Shown: in pieces, positions 8,038 to 14,962 of the stretch
Layout: the number at the start of each line of letters is the position of its first letter
How positions within the stretch are numbered: the stretch's first letter is position 1
From: Candidatus Zipacnadia bacterium
GTDB taxonomy: Bacteria > Armatimonadota > Zipacnadia > Zipacnadales > Zipacnadaceae
Direction of reading: 5' to 3'
DNA: 17,892 nucleotides
Assembly: GCA_029821215.1 (NCBI GenBank)
Contig: JALGTV010000015.1
Span: 1 to 17,892 of the forward strand
Made by a program: the position numbers and the translations under genes
The notes under the pieces: model-generated
Told to the model about the DNA's origin: nothing
Databases searched by the model: none
The model's input: only the letters and a program-made list of their open reading frames with translations

Positions 8038-8382
8038 TTATCCAGGTGGCCACTGCATTGGTCGGCCTCCCAGCAGGTGAAAGTGCAGATGGGGTACACT
8101 TTGGCCCGCATCCGGACCGACATTAGTCACCAACCGATAGCCGCCGGCGGTGATACCCTCTTGGCGGGCTATTTGCGCGGCGACTAAAGCTACATGGCCC
8201 AGCAACTGGACATTTTTGTCGGTGGCCGCATCTAAGTTGGTAATATGATGGCGGGGAACTATCAGAATATGAGTAGGAGCTTGCGGGTCTATATCCCGAA
8301 AGGCTATCACCAACTCATCCTCATAGATTAGCTCACTGTCCATCTGGCCGCGGGCAATTTGACAGAATATGCAGTCCTCCAT
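8038..8382 (-). CDS. HIT-family (histidine triad, HinT-like) nucleotide hydrolase
   Basis: The 114-residue protein begins MEDCIFCQIARGQ, the typical HinT start with a CxxC pair (C4, C7). It contains the triad HLHFHLLGG at 98-106, where the histidines hold the nucleotide-binding and nucleophilic positions. HinT-type enzymes cleave phosphoramidates and aminoacyl-AMP adducts of AMP in the cytoplasm. The start is well supported by GGGAGGTG (minus-strand sequence at 8389-8396), about 7 bases upstream of the ATG. The gene follows mreB in the same direction and precedes phoH by 38 bp. Its leader contains the two-hairpin element at 8400-8458, immediately upstream of the ribosome-binding site, which might affect expression. 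Confidence 0.95.
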   Translation of the reverse strand: MEDCIFCQIARGQMDSELIYEDELVIAFRDIDPQAPTHILIVPRHHITNLDAATDKNVQLLGHVALVAAQIARQEGITAGGYRLVTNVGPDAGQSVPHLHFHLLGGRPMQWPPG

Positions 8383-8399
8383 CTATCACACCTCCCGTC

Positions 8400-8458
8400 G
8401 CGTAGCGCAGGTTCTCAACCTGCGCGGTATCCACGGGGTTAGAGAACCCCGCCTACGC
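8400..8458 (-). repeat. Cloverleaf-like two-hairpin intergenic element in the HIT gene leader
   Basis: A 59-bp segment is bounded by a 6-bp inverted repeat (GCGTAG 8400-8405 with CTACGC 8453-8458). It contains two further perfect inverted repeats. One is CGCAGGTT / AACCTGCG around a three-base CTC loop (8406-8424, extendable by one pair to 8405-8425). The other is CGGGGTT-AGAG-AACCCCG (8434-8451). A three-way junction can form in RNA or single-stranded DNA. It lies between mreB and the HIT gene and ends a few bases before the HIT ribosome-binding site. The architecture resembles REP-like or small palindromic dispersed repeats. It is not a tRNA because it lacks the tRNA arms and a T-loop sequence. 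Confidence 0.6.
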
Positions 8459-8521
8459 AAATTTGAGGGAATGGGAACATACATTTGACCCCCGGGCTGT
8501 ACCAAGCTATTTCCTGATATC

Positions 8522-9553
8522 TTATCGGCTATTTGTCCCGAATCGCCGGCCATTAAGCGACAGGGCCGGTAAGTCACTTAATATGGCCTCCAGGCCCAGA
8601 ATAGTAGCCGAGAGTGGATCGGGGGCGATGGTAACCGGTAAGTGCAACCGCTCGCGGAACAGCTCATCCAGACCTCGCAGGAGCATACACCCTCCGGTGA
8701 ATACCAGCCCTCCCACCTCCAGCTCCCTACCGGAGGAGTCGGGCAGATTCTCCACTACCCAGCTCAGCTCTTCTATCAGCGGGCCGAAGGCATCAGCCAG
8801 TACTTGCGACACCCAATCTACCTCTATATCATAATGGTCTACGGTCTGATTCTCATCAACTACAACTACGTCATCAACTGACACGGTTCCATTATTGGTG
8901 TGGACCGCGCCGACTTGCTTTTTGATATGTTCAGCAGCCGACGAAGTTATGCGCAGACCGCGGTCCCTACGAATAGCTCGGATTATTGCTTCGTCTAAAT
9001 CGTCACCACCATAGCGCACTGTATAGCCGGCGGTGATCAAACCATTAGAGAACAAACCAATATCGGTAGCGCCCGCTCCAATGTCCACTACCAGATAGCT
9101 CTCATCAGAGTAGAGCGGCAGCCCTGCTCCCAAGCCCGCTGCCAGCGGCTTTTGCACCATAGTTACTTGGCCAATACCCGCCGACCGAAGGCTATGATCA
9201 AGGGCTTGCAGTTCTACCCCGGTGGCGCTAGCTGGAGAGGCGACGACCGCCGACGGCGAAAAGAAAGGCCGATGCCCCAGTGCCTGGCGAATTAGACGGC
9301 GCAGCAGGGCGACGGCCGAGTCAAAGTCGGCTATCATCCCACCCCGAATCGGCCTTACTATCTTAACCGCAGAGACTCCTCGTTCCCAGAGTCGCTGGGC
9401 TTCGGCCCCCACAGCCACCGGTCGGCGCCGGCCATCATCAAAGGCTATCACCGTTGGTTCCCGAACTACCACACCCTGACCTTTGATGGCTATCTGGGTA
9501 CAAGCCGTCCCCACATCAATAGCTAATTGTTCACCCCAGGGAAGTAATGCCAT
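8522..9553 (-). CDS. mreB: MreB-like actin homologue (divergent)
   Basis: The 343 residues from the ATG at 9553 cover the whole MreB/actin fold. Phosphate-1 is AIDVGTACTQIAIKG (11-25), phosphate-2 VVDIGAGATDIGLFSNG (155-171), then VRYGGDDLDEAI (179-190) and the adenosine motif FTGGCMLLRGLDELF (285-299). MreB forms membrane-bound filaments that organise sidewall synthesis; the hydrophobic start MALLPW could aid membrane contact. The usual IEEPMAAAIGAGLP is VQKPLAAGLGAGLP here, so the catalytic Glu position is Gln134, as in actin. No mreC or mreD follows; a HIT gene follows instead. A TTG six codons earlier (9571) is less likely as start. Neither start has a clear Shine-Dalgarno. A strong promoter-like site lies about 90 bases upstream. 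Confidence 0.87.
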   Translation of the reverse strand: MALLPWGEQLAIDVGTACTQIAIKGQGVVVREPTVIAFDDGRRRPVAVGAEAQRLWERGVSAVKIVRPIRGGMIADFDSAVALLRRLIRQALGHRPFFSPSAVVASPASATGVELQALDHSLRSAGIGQVTMVQKPLAAGLGAGLPLYSDESYLVVDIGAGATDIGLFSNGLITAGYTVRYGGDDLDEAIIRAIRRDRGLRITSSAAEHIKKQVGAVHTNNGTVSVDDVVVVDENQTVDHYDIEVDWVSQVLADAFGPLIEELSWVVENLPDSSGRELEVGGLVFTGGCMLLRGLDELFRERLHLPVTIAPDPLSATILGLEAILSDLPALSLNGRRFGTNSR

Positions 9554-9642
9554 AATCAGATAACAGCGCAAGCTATAGATAGTAGTGTGAGGGGAACTGC
9601 GGCGGCTTGGATGTTATGGCTTGATTCACATAATAACTTGGT

Positions 9643-9670
9643 AGTATATGTTTTATTCTACCACAGTCAA
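9643..9670 (-). promoter_or_regulatory. Putative sigma70-type promoter for mreB
   Basis: On the minus strand TTGACT (9670-9665) and TATACT (9648-9643) are separated by 16 bp. Both hexamers are one base from consensus. Transcription would start near 9636, giving a leader of about 80 bases before the mreB ATG at 9553. It would drive the long minus-strand block mreB-HIT-phoH-pgpH-ybeY-dgkA. Confidence 0.6.
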
Positions 9671-9721
9671 CCGCAAATGGCAACTAATTGTAGGACATAC
9701 GTTGTACGTAATCGGCCAGAT

Positions 9722-9751
9722 TTGACAACCGCGACCATTGACTGTTATAAT
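9722..9751 (+). promoter_or_regulatory. Consensus sigma70 promoter for the M24-family gene
   Basis: A perfect TTGACA (9722-9727) and a perfect TATAAT (9746-9751) are spaced by 18 bp on the plus strand. The predicted transcription start is near 9758, inside the following palindrome, with a leader of about 100 bases to the ATG at 9860. Perfect consensus hexamers are uncommon, so strong basal activity held down by a repressor is plausible. Confidence 0.7.
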
Positions 9752-9766
9752 TGCCAAGTCTGGCAA
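9751..9766. promoter_or_regulatory. Operator-like palindrome at the transcription start
   Basis: TTGCCA-AGTC-TGGCAA is a 6-bp perfect inverted repeat with a 4-base centre. It shares one base with the -10 hexamer and spans the expected +1. A related half-site, GCCAGATTTG, overlaps the -35 (9716-9725). This is the geometry of a repressor operator, but no regulator is encoded nearby. Confidence 0.4.
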
Positions 9767-9859
9767 CACCATATTGATGGCGCCAGACCAGCAGTCAGAT
9801 TTGACTAATATGGCCCAAGGATTTAGGGAGCTATCCTGTTATTCAAGGAGGGGCCGATA

Positions 9860-10960
9860 ATGACCCGCCAGCAAGAAATCCAGAGCAAGTTACAACGGGT
9901 ACGGGACTTTCTGGATCAGCGTCAGCTTGCCGCCGCAGTGTTTACCACCACGGCTAATTTCGCCTGGTTGACCGGGGGCAGTGATGACCATGTGGCAACC
10001 GCTACCGACACGGGAGCGGCCGAGGTGATAGTCACGGCGACCGGCCAGTACATCATCACCAATAACATTGAAGCGGTACGTCTGGAAGATGAGGAGGTCG
10101 GCGAACTACCTTTTGAGCTTCACTATGCGAACTGGCACGATGCCGACCGCAAATTGATGCTTGATGAGATAGTCACCGGGCCAATAGCCACTGACGGTAC
10201 CTGGCCACCAGGGGCAACTAATATGGCGGCGGACATGGCCCGTTTGCGCTGGAATCTGCTCGAGCCGGAGATAGAACGCTACCGAGAAGTGGGGCGACTA
10301 ACTTCCCAGGCGTTAAGCGAGACCGGCTGTCAGATAGAGCCGGGGATGAGCGAGCATCAGATCGGGGGGCTACTGGCCGACAAGCTTCTATCTGCTGGTG
10401 TCACACCGGCAGTGCTGCTGATTGCCACCGATGAGCGCATATACAAGTATCGGCATCCAATTCCCACTGACAAACCCCTCCAGCGGCAGGCTATGCTGGT
10501 AACGTGTGGGCGCAAGTGGGGAGTGATCGCATCAGCCTCGCGGCTGGTCCACTTTGGCGAGTTGCCGACCGAATTAGCGGAAAAACACGCGGCTGTCTGC
10601 CACATAGATGCGGCGGCCATTGCCGAGACGCGACCGGGGGCCGCAGTAAGCGACATATTCGGTCGTATCGTCCAAATGTACGAGGAAACCGGCTACGCCG
10701 ATGAATGGCATCTGCACCATCAGGGTGGGGCGGGCGGCTACGCCCCGCGTGACTATCTGGCAGGCCTGGAGAGTGCCGAAGTGGTCGAAGAGAATCAGGC
10801 CTTCGCCTGGAATCCCTCTATTACCGGTACTAAATCCGAAGATACCATCATAGCTATGGCGGACCAAACCGAGATCATAAGTGCTGCCCTCAACTGGCCC
10901 ATGGTGACGGTCCAGTACCAGGGGCAACAGATCAATCGGCCCGATATTCTGGTTCGCTAA
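9860..10960 (+). CDS. M24 (Xaa-Pro aminopeptidase/creatinase-like) homologue, probably inactive as a metallopeptidase
   Basis: The 366-residue protein has a creatinase-like N-terminal domain (about 1-130, with [18 protein letters not shown]) and a pita-bread M24 domain (about 135-366). The five metal ligands of the family are mostly lost. The DxG Asp is T215 (VTCG), the second Asp is S225 (GVIASASR) and the first Glu is N318 (FAWNPSI), while His286/287 ([11 protein letters not shown]) and E327 (KSEDT) remain. Dinuclear-metal peptidase activity is therefore unlikely; a pseudoenzyme, a creatinase-like metal-free activity or a binding role are possible. Metal-free creatinase is a precedent in this fold. 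A perfect AAGGAGG (9845-9851) precedes the ATG. The gene has its own strong promoter and is separated from smc by 162 bp. Confidence 0.82.
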   Translation: MTRQQEIQSKLQRVRDFLDQRQLAAAVFTTTANFAWLTGGSDDHVATATDTGAAEVIVTATGQYIITNNIEAVRLEDEEVGELPFELHYANWHDADRKLMLDEIVTGPIATDGTWPPGATNMAADMARLRWNLLEPEIERYREVGRLTSQALSETGCQIEPGMSEHQIGGLLADKLLSAGVTPAVLLIATDERIYKYRHPIPTDKPLQRQAMLVTCGRKWGVIASASRLVHFGELPTELAEKHAAVCHIDAAAIAETRPGAAVSDIFGRIVQMYEETGYADEWHLHHQGGAGGYAPRDYLAGLESAEVVEENQAFAWNPSITGTKSEDTIIAMADQTEIISAALNWPMVTVQYQGQQINRPDILVR

Positions 10961-11049
10961 CTGACAGCAATGACCGAAGTGATGCTTGTTGACTCAGATA
11001 AGGGACATTCCTGCCTCCTTTGTTGACCCAGACCGTAGTGGCCGACAGG

Positions 11050-11077
11050 GACGCCTCCGTCTACTATAGAAGGCGTC
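11050..11077 (+). other. Inverted repeat in the smc leader
   Basis: GACGCCT (11050-11056) and AGGCGTC (11071-11077) form a 7-bp perfect stem with a 14-base loop, about 45 bases before the smc start. It lacks a following T-run, so it is not a convincing intrinsic terminator of the M24 transcript; its role is unknown. The rest of the 162-bp gap (10961-11122) shows no gene or clear promoter. Confidence 0.3.
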
Positions 11078-11122
11078 TCGGGCAGCAATGATCCCTCTTC
11101 GCCTCCAACCGGGAGAACTGCC

Positions 11123-12760
11123 GTGCTATTAGAGAAACTGCATATGCGGGGGTTCAAGACTTTTGCCGACCGGACCGAACTGGAGTTTGGCCCGGGCATT
11201 ACAGCCATCGTCGGCCCCAATGGCGTGGGCAAGAGCAATATCAGCGATGCTATTCTCTGGGCACTGGGTGAACAAAGTTACAAGGCACTACGCACTGAGG
11301 GATCCCGGGATGTAATATTCATAGGCTCGGAGGAGCGTCGGCCGTTAGGGATGGCGGAAGCCACCCTTACCCTGGATAATAGTGATGGTGCTCTACCGTG
11401 TGATTACTCTGAGGTGGCTATCACTCGGCGTCTGTTCCGCAACGGAGACAGTGAATACCTGCTGAATCGCAACAAGGTGCGCTTAAAGGATATCAAGGAG
11501 CTGCTGATTGATACCGGATTGGCGTCTGGAGCCTACGCAGTGGTGGGACAAGGGGAGATTGACGCTATTCTCAGTATCCGGGCTGAGGATCGCCGCGAGC
11601 TGCTTGAACAGGTGGCCGGAGTAGGCAAGTACCGGCTGCGCCGCTCGGAAACAGAGCGGAGGTTAGACCAAACCCAGGCTAATATCACCCGGGTGGAGGA
11701 TATACTCTATGAGCTAAGTTCGCAGCGCCAAGAGCTGGAAGAACAGGCCGAGGTGGCACGGGAATACCAAGGGCTTTCTGCCCGGCTACGGGAGTTGGAG
11801 CTGCACCTGCTGGCTGACGACTACCAACGCCATACCAGCAAACGTCAACAGGCAACTACCGAGCTAACAATGGCCAAAGTTGATGTACAGGGTATCCGCA
11901 ACCAGATCTCAGAAATTGAGACCGAACATGAGCAAACTAACTTCCAGATGACGAAGTTGAGCGACGAACTGGACAGCTGTCGTGAGCAGGTTAGAGTGGT
12001 GGAGCGAGAAGTCAGCCGCCGACAGAGCACAGAGGCAGTTGCTGAAGAAAGACTCAAGACTATTCGCCAGCGGCGCAACCAATTACAAACTGAGCTTGAC
12101 CAGGCCCAGCAGCATCGTCAACAGTTGGAGGAGCACCAACATACTCTGGAGACGGAGCAGCGTAAGTATCAGCAACTTGTGGAACGACAGCAGGTACAGG
12201 TAAAAGAACTGGAGACTGCTTACCAACAGCAAGAGGAGCAGTACCAACAGGTTACGCACCAGCTCGAAGACATACGTCAGCAGCGCACTGAGTTGGCCGG
12301 ACAGATCGCCACCCTGGAGAACGAAACCACTACACTGGCCGGGTTAGAAGAAGAACTCCAACAGCGCATAGAGCGATTAACCAGGCAAAGAGAACAGGTA
12401 GAGCAGCGTCGCCAGCAGTCCCAACAGACCCTTAGCGAAGACCGAACGCGTATTGAAGCCCTGCGCGCTCAGGCCGAAGAGACCCAACAGCAGCTTCGCC
12501 AAGAGCGCGAGGAGCATCACCAGCAGATCCGTCTGCTCCGCGAGCATCGCCAGAAACGGGACATATTGGCCGAAGCAGTGGCTGCACTGGAGTCGCGTCA
12601 GCATGTGCTCCAGGAACTTCAGGAGGCTCATGAGGGTTATGATGAGGGCCCGCGGGCCCTGTTACAAGCAAGTAAGAGGGGCTGGCATTCGCGGTCTGGT
12701 AGTAGATTTCCTCCGGGTACCCCGTCGCTTGGAAGCAGCCGTGGAAGCGGCCCTGAATGA
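11123..12760 (+). CDS. smc: SMC chromosome-partition ATPase, N-terminal part (gene split by frameshift)
   Basis: Translation from the GTG at 11123 gives a classical SMC head: [20 protein letters not shown], then Walker [10 protein letters not shown] (about 32-40), then [12 protein letters not shown] and [14 protein letters not shown] long Gln/Glu-rich coiled coil (about 170-500) follows. SMC is the ATPase of the condensin-like SMC-ScpAB complex that loops and segregates the chromosome. The homologous frame is left after codon ASK near 12677. The remaining residues to the stop at 12758-12760 are out-of-frame junk (RGWHSRSGS...). The missing hinge, second coil and Walker B continue in the +1 frame (next entry). 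Removing one G from the run at 12678-12681 restores one protein of about 1206 residues, the normal SMC size. Confidence 0.9.
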   Translation: MLLEKLHMRGFKTFADRTELEFGPGITAIVGPNGVGKSNISDAILWALGEQSYKALRTEGSRDVIFIGSEERRPLGMAEATLTLDNSDGALPCDYSEVAITRRLFRNGDSEYLLNRNKVRLKDIKELLIDTGLASGAYAVVGQGEIDAILSIRAEDRRELLEQVAGVGKYRLRRSETERRLDQTQANITRVEDILYELSSQRQELEEQAEVAREYQGLSARLRELELHLLADDYQRHTSKRQQATTELTMAKVDVQGIRNQISEIETEHEQTNFQMTKLSDELDSCREQVRVVEREVSRRQSTEAVAEERLKTIRQRRNQLQTELDQAQQHRQQLEEHQHTLETEQRKYQQLVERQQVQVKELETAYQQQEEQYQQVTHQLEDIRQQRTELAGQIATLENETTTLAGLEEELQQRIERLTRQREQVEQRRQQSQQTLSEDRTRIEALRAQAEETQQQLRQEREEHHQQIRLLREHRQKRDILAEAVAALESRQHVLQELQEAHEGYDEGPRALLQASKRGWHSRSGSRFPPGTPSLGSSRGSGPE

Positions 12761-14744
12761 TCGGTTGCAGTGGGTTCTGGTAGAGACCGAGCAGCACGTA
12801 CGCCAGTGTCTGGAGTATCTGGAAGAGCACCAGGCGGGACGAGCTACATTGCTGGCTACCAGCCCGCCCCCCACCCGGTTGGCGGGACGCACCCCGGTGG
12901 CAGTAGGGCGCAGTTCTGGAGTACTGGGCACTGCTGCCTCCCTGCTCAGGTACCCGCGGCAGTTAGCCCATGTCTTTGAGTTATTACTGGCAGATATAGT
13001 GATTGTGGAAGACCTTGACACCGCCTATCAGATTCGCCCCCGCCTGACCGGCGCTACCCGTCTGGTGACCTTGCGGGGAGAAGTCATCGGCCCGGCCGGC
13101 CAAGTGACCGGAGGTAGTGTGAACCGGGTAGCTACCATGACCTTCAACCGCCACCATGAATTGGAGCAAATAGACCGGCAGCTCGGCGAACTTCGCACCT
13201 ACCTGGCACAGATGTGGCATAAAGAGGAAGAGTTGGAGGCCCACCAGCAGCAGGAGACTGAGTGGGTACAGGAGCGCAGCGAGGAATTGACAGCAGTGGA
13301 GAAACAAATCAGCCAGGTGGAGGGGGAGATAACTCATGTAGCTGACCGTTTGCGGGCAGCGGCGGCGGCTCGCGATGATATTGAAGAGGAGATCCAGCAG
13401 GTGAAAGAGCGTCTCCAGGCTGTCAGCAGCCGGGCCGCTGAGGCCGAGCGGATGCAGCGGGGGCTGGGCCACGAAGTAGAAGAGCTGGATGGCAAATTGA
13501 ATAAGCTACAATCACAGCAGCCTATGCGACAGCAATTGGAAACTCGTCAGGAGGAGCTGACCGCCGCTAAGGTACAGTTAGCGGAACTACAGGAAAAAGA
13601 TCGCTCGGCTACCGCGATGCTTAACCAAACCCAGCAAGAGCTGGCCCGAGTGGAGCAGCAAATTGAGCATGCCCAGGGCCAGTTGGTTCAGCTTCAGGAA
13701 GAGCAGTCGGAATTGACCGAGACCCTCCAGTCGCAAGACGGGCAAACTGAAGACCTGGAGCAGCAAGCAGCCGACTTGCGGGAGCAGATGGCCCAAACCC
13801 GCCACCAACTCGCGAAGCTGCGGGAGGCGACCAGTGACCTGGAAGTGGCGCGCCGTCACCTGGAGCAGCTCCGAGAGGAGAAAACAGAAGAGGCACATCG
13901 CCTGGAACTGGCCATGGCCCGCGAGGACTCGCAACTTGAACAGACCATCGAGCAGCTCCAGGACATATACGAACTGACTCCGGACCAAGCCTGCCAACAG
14001 CAACCATCAGACTTCAGCCGCCAGGCCACTTCCCGCCAGGCTAACCAGCTTCGTGAACAGATTAGAGCGTTGGGCTACGTGAATATCGGAGCGATCCAGC
14101 AGTGTGAGCGCCTCAAGCAACGGGAAGATTTTCTCAGCGCCCAGCTTGATGACCTGCACCAAGCCCGGGAGGATCTGCGGCAGATCATTGCCGAGATTGA
14201 GGAGGTAGCCGAGAAGCTGTTTCGGGAGAGCTTTGAGCAGGTAGCTGCGGCCTTCCAAGAACTGTTTCAGCGTCTGTTTGGCGGTGGGGCTACGCGCCTG
14301 GAGCTTACTGATCCGGAAAATCCCTTAGACGGGGGAGTAGAGGTGATTGTGCAGTTGGCTGGTCGGCGCCAGCAGAACTTGCTGCTGCTATCCGGAGGCG
14401 AGAAAGCCCTTACTGCGCTGGCCCTGCTGCTGGCGATGATCAAGGTCAGACCCAGCCCGTTCTGCGTACTGGATGAAATTGATGCTACCCTGGATGCCCC
14501 TAATACCGAAAAGTTCACTGCGCTGCTACGTGACTTTGCCCAGTACAGCCAGTTTATCGTTATTACCCACAATCCCACTACTATGGAAGCGGCCGATGTA
14601 TTGTACGGGGTGACGATGCAGGAGCCTGGCGTCTCTCAGGTGATATCAGTGGAGTTGTCCGAGGCGCAACGGGAAGCTGAACAGCGGGCGGCCCGCGCCC
14701 AGGCAGCCGGTCAGGAGGTCGTCGCGCCGACACCGGCTGACTAA
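12681..14744 (+). CDS. smc: SMC, hinge to C-terminal head (continuation after the frameshift)
   Basis: In the +1 frame relative to the N-terminal part, the hinge starts at [13 protein letters not shown] and runs through GQVTGGSVNR. The second coiled coil and the C-terminal head follow, with the signature LLLLSGGEKALTALALLLAM (14384-14443), Walker B FCVLDEIDATLDAP and the ITHNPTTM D/H-loop region. The boundary given is the first in-frame codon after the shift, not a real start. This frame is open further upstream to about 12453, but that part is out of register with the SMC sequence. No Shine-Dalgarno supports separate translation. The C-terminal tail after ISVEL is an Ala/Glu/Gln-rich extension. 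The gene ends with TAA at 14742-14744, 3 bases before a MITE-like element. Confidence 0.9.
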   Translation, partial: AGIRGLVVDFLRVPRRLEAAVEAALNDRLQWVLVETEQHVRQCLEYLEEHQAGRATLLATSPPPTRLAGRTPVAVGRSSGVLGTAASLLRYPRQLAHVFELLLADIVIVEDLDTAYQIRPRLTGATRLVTLRGEVIGPAGQVTGGSVNRVATMTFNRHHELEQIDRQLGELRTYLAQMWHKEEELEAHQQQETEWVQERSEELTAVEKQISQVEGEITHVADRLRAAAAARDDIEEEIQQVKERLQAVSSRAAEAERMQRGLGHEVEELDGKLNKLQSQQPMRQQLETRQEELTAAKVQLAELQEKDRSATAMLNQTQQELARVEQQIEHAQGQLVQLQEEQSELTETLQSQDGQTEDLEQQAADLREQMAQTRHQLAKLREATSDLEVARRHLEQLREEKTEEAHRLELAMAREDSQLEQTIEQLQDIYELTPDQACQQQPSDFSRQATSRQANQLREQIRALGYVNIGAIQQCERLKQREDFLSAQLDDLHQAREDLRQIIAEIEEVAEKLFRESFEQVAAAFQELFQRLFGGGATRLELTDPENPLDGGVEVIVQLAGRRQQNLLLLSGGEKALTALALLLAMIKVRPSPFCVLDEIDATLDAPNTEKFTALLRDFAQYSQFIVITHNPTTMEAADVLYGVTMQEPGVSQVISVELSEAQREAEQRAARAQAAGQEVVAPTPAD

Positions 14745-14747
14745 CCA

Positions 14748-14868
14748 GAGACTGTTGCAAAACCTGTAGGAGGGGCATCCCTACCCCGATATGTGTCTGT
14801 CTTTAGTCGGCCAACTTTGCACATTTTACTCTTACAAGCAGCCTATAATTGCCTTTTGCAACAGTCTC
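14748..14868 (+). mobile_element. MITE-like element, copy B (between smc and ftsY)
   Basis: This 121-bp element is flanked by perfect 15-bp inverted repeats: GAGACTGTTGCAAAA (14748-14762) and TTTTGCAACAGTCTC (14854-14868). The interior aligns without gaps to copy A at 6838-6958, including an identical ACATTTTACT block, the CTATAATT block containing TATAAT (14844-14849) and GTAGGAGGGGCATCC. No reading frame is encoded. It starts 3 bases after the smc stop and ends 94 bases before the ftsY start. The CTGTTGCAAA core resembles the ends of several insertion-sequence families, including IS6-type ends as I recall them, but the parent element cannot be named from this window. Confidence 0.8.
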
Positions 14869-14962
14869 AATTAGCTTCGGGCTGTTGTCGTGTTATCTCC
14901 CGTAATTAGCGGATACTATCTGTGTTACCAGCTACTTTGACTATTGAAAGGACGAGGTAATT

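Larger units (their letters stand above)
9554..9859. other. Divergent intergenic regulatory region between mreB and the M24-family gene
   Basis: This roughly 300-bp gap holds no plausible gene; a 73-codon open frame inside it lacks a ribosome-binding site and family resemblance. It carries two outward promoters (listed separately), about 50 bp apart. It also carries a 10-bp direct repeat CAGATTTGAC (9717-9726 and 9796-9805), a TTGCCA-AGTC-TGGCAA palindrome (9751-9766) and an 8-bp palindrome TGGCGCCA (9778-9785). A short inverted repeat AGGAT/ATCCT (9818-9837) lies in the leader just before the Shine-Dalgarno of the M24 gene. Confidence 0.6.

Noticed and set aside
8400..8458. tRNA gene from the cloverleaf-like fold
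   Set aside because: Only two inner hairpins, no 7-base anticodon loop, no T-loop consensus and no CCA-type acceptor arrangement; the total length is 59 bases.
9587..9808. A 73-codon plus-strand open frame in the mreB-M24 gap
   Set aside because: It overlaps both promoters, starts without a Shine-Dalgarno and has a composition unlike the neighbouring genes.
12660..12690. Programmed ribosomal frameshift in smc
   Set aside because: There is no X-XXY-YYZ slippery heptamer, no internal Shine-Dalgarno at suitable spacing, and no known programmed shift in smc. A homopolymer insertion in GGGG explains the change with one base.
14815..14849. Promoter for ftsY inside the MITE-like element
   Set aside because: TATAAT is conserved in both copies, but the nearest -35-like TTGCAC is 21 bp upstream, too far for a typical sigma70 promoter. 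I therefore list only the motif.
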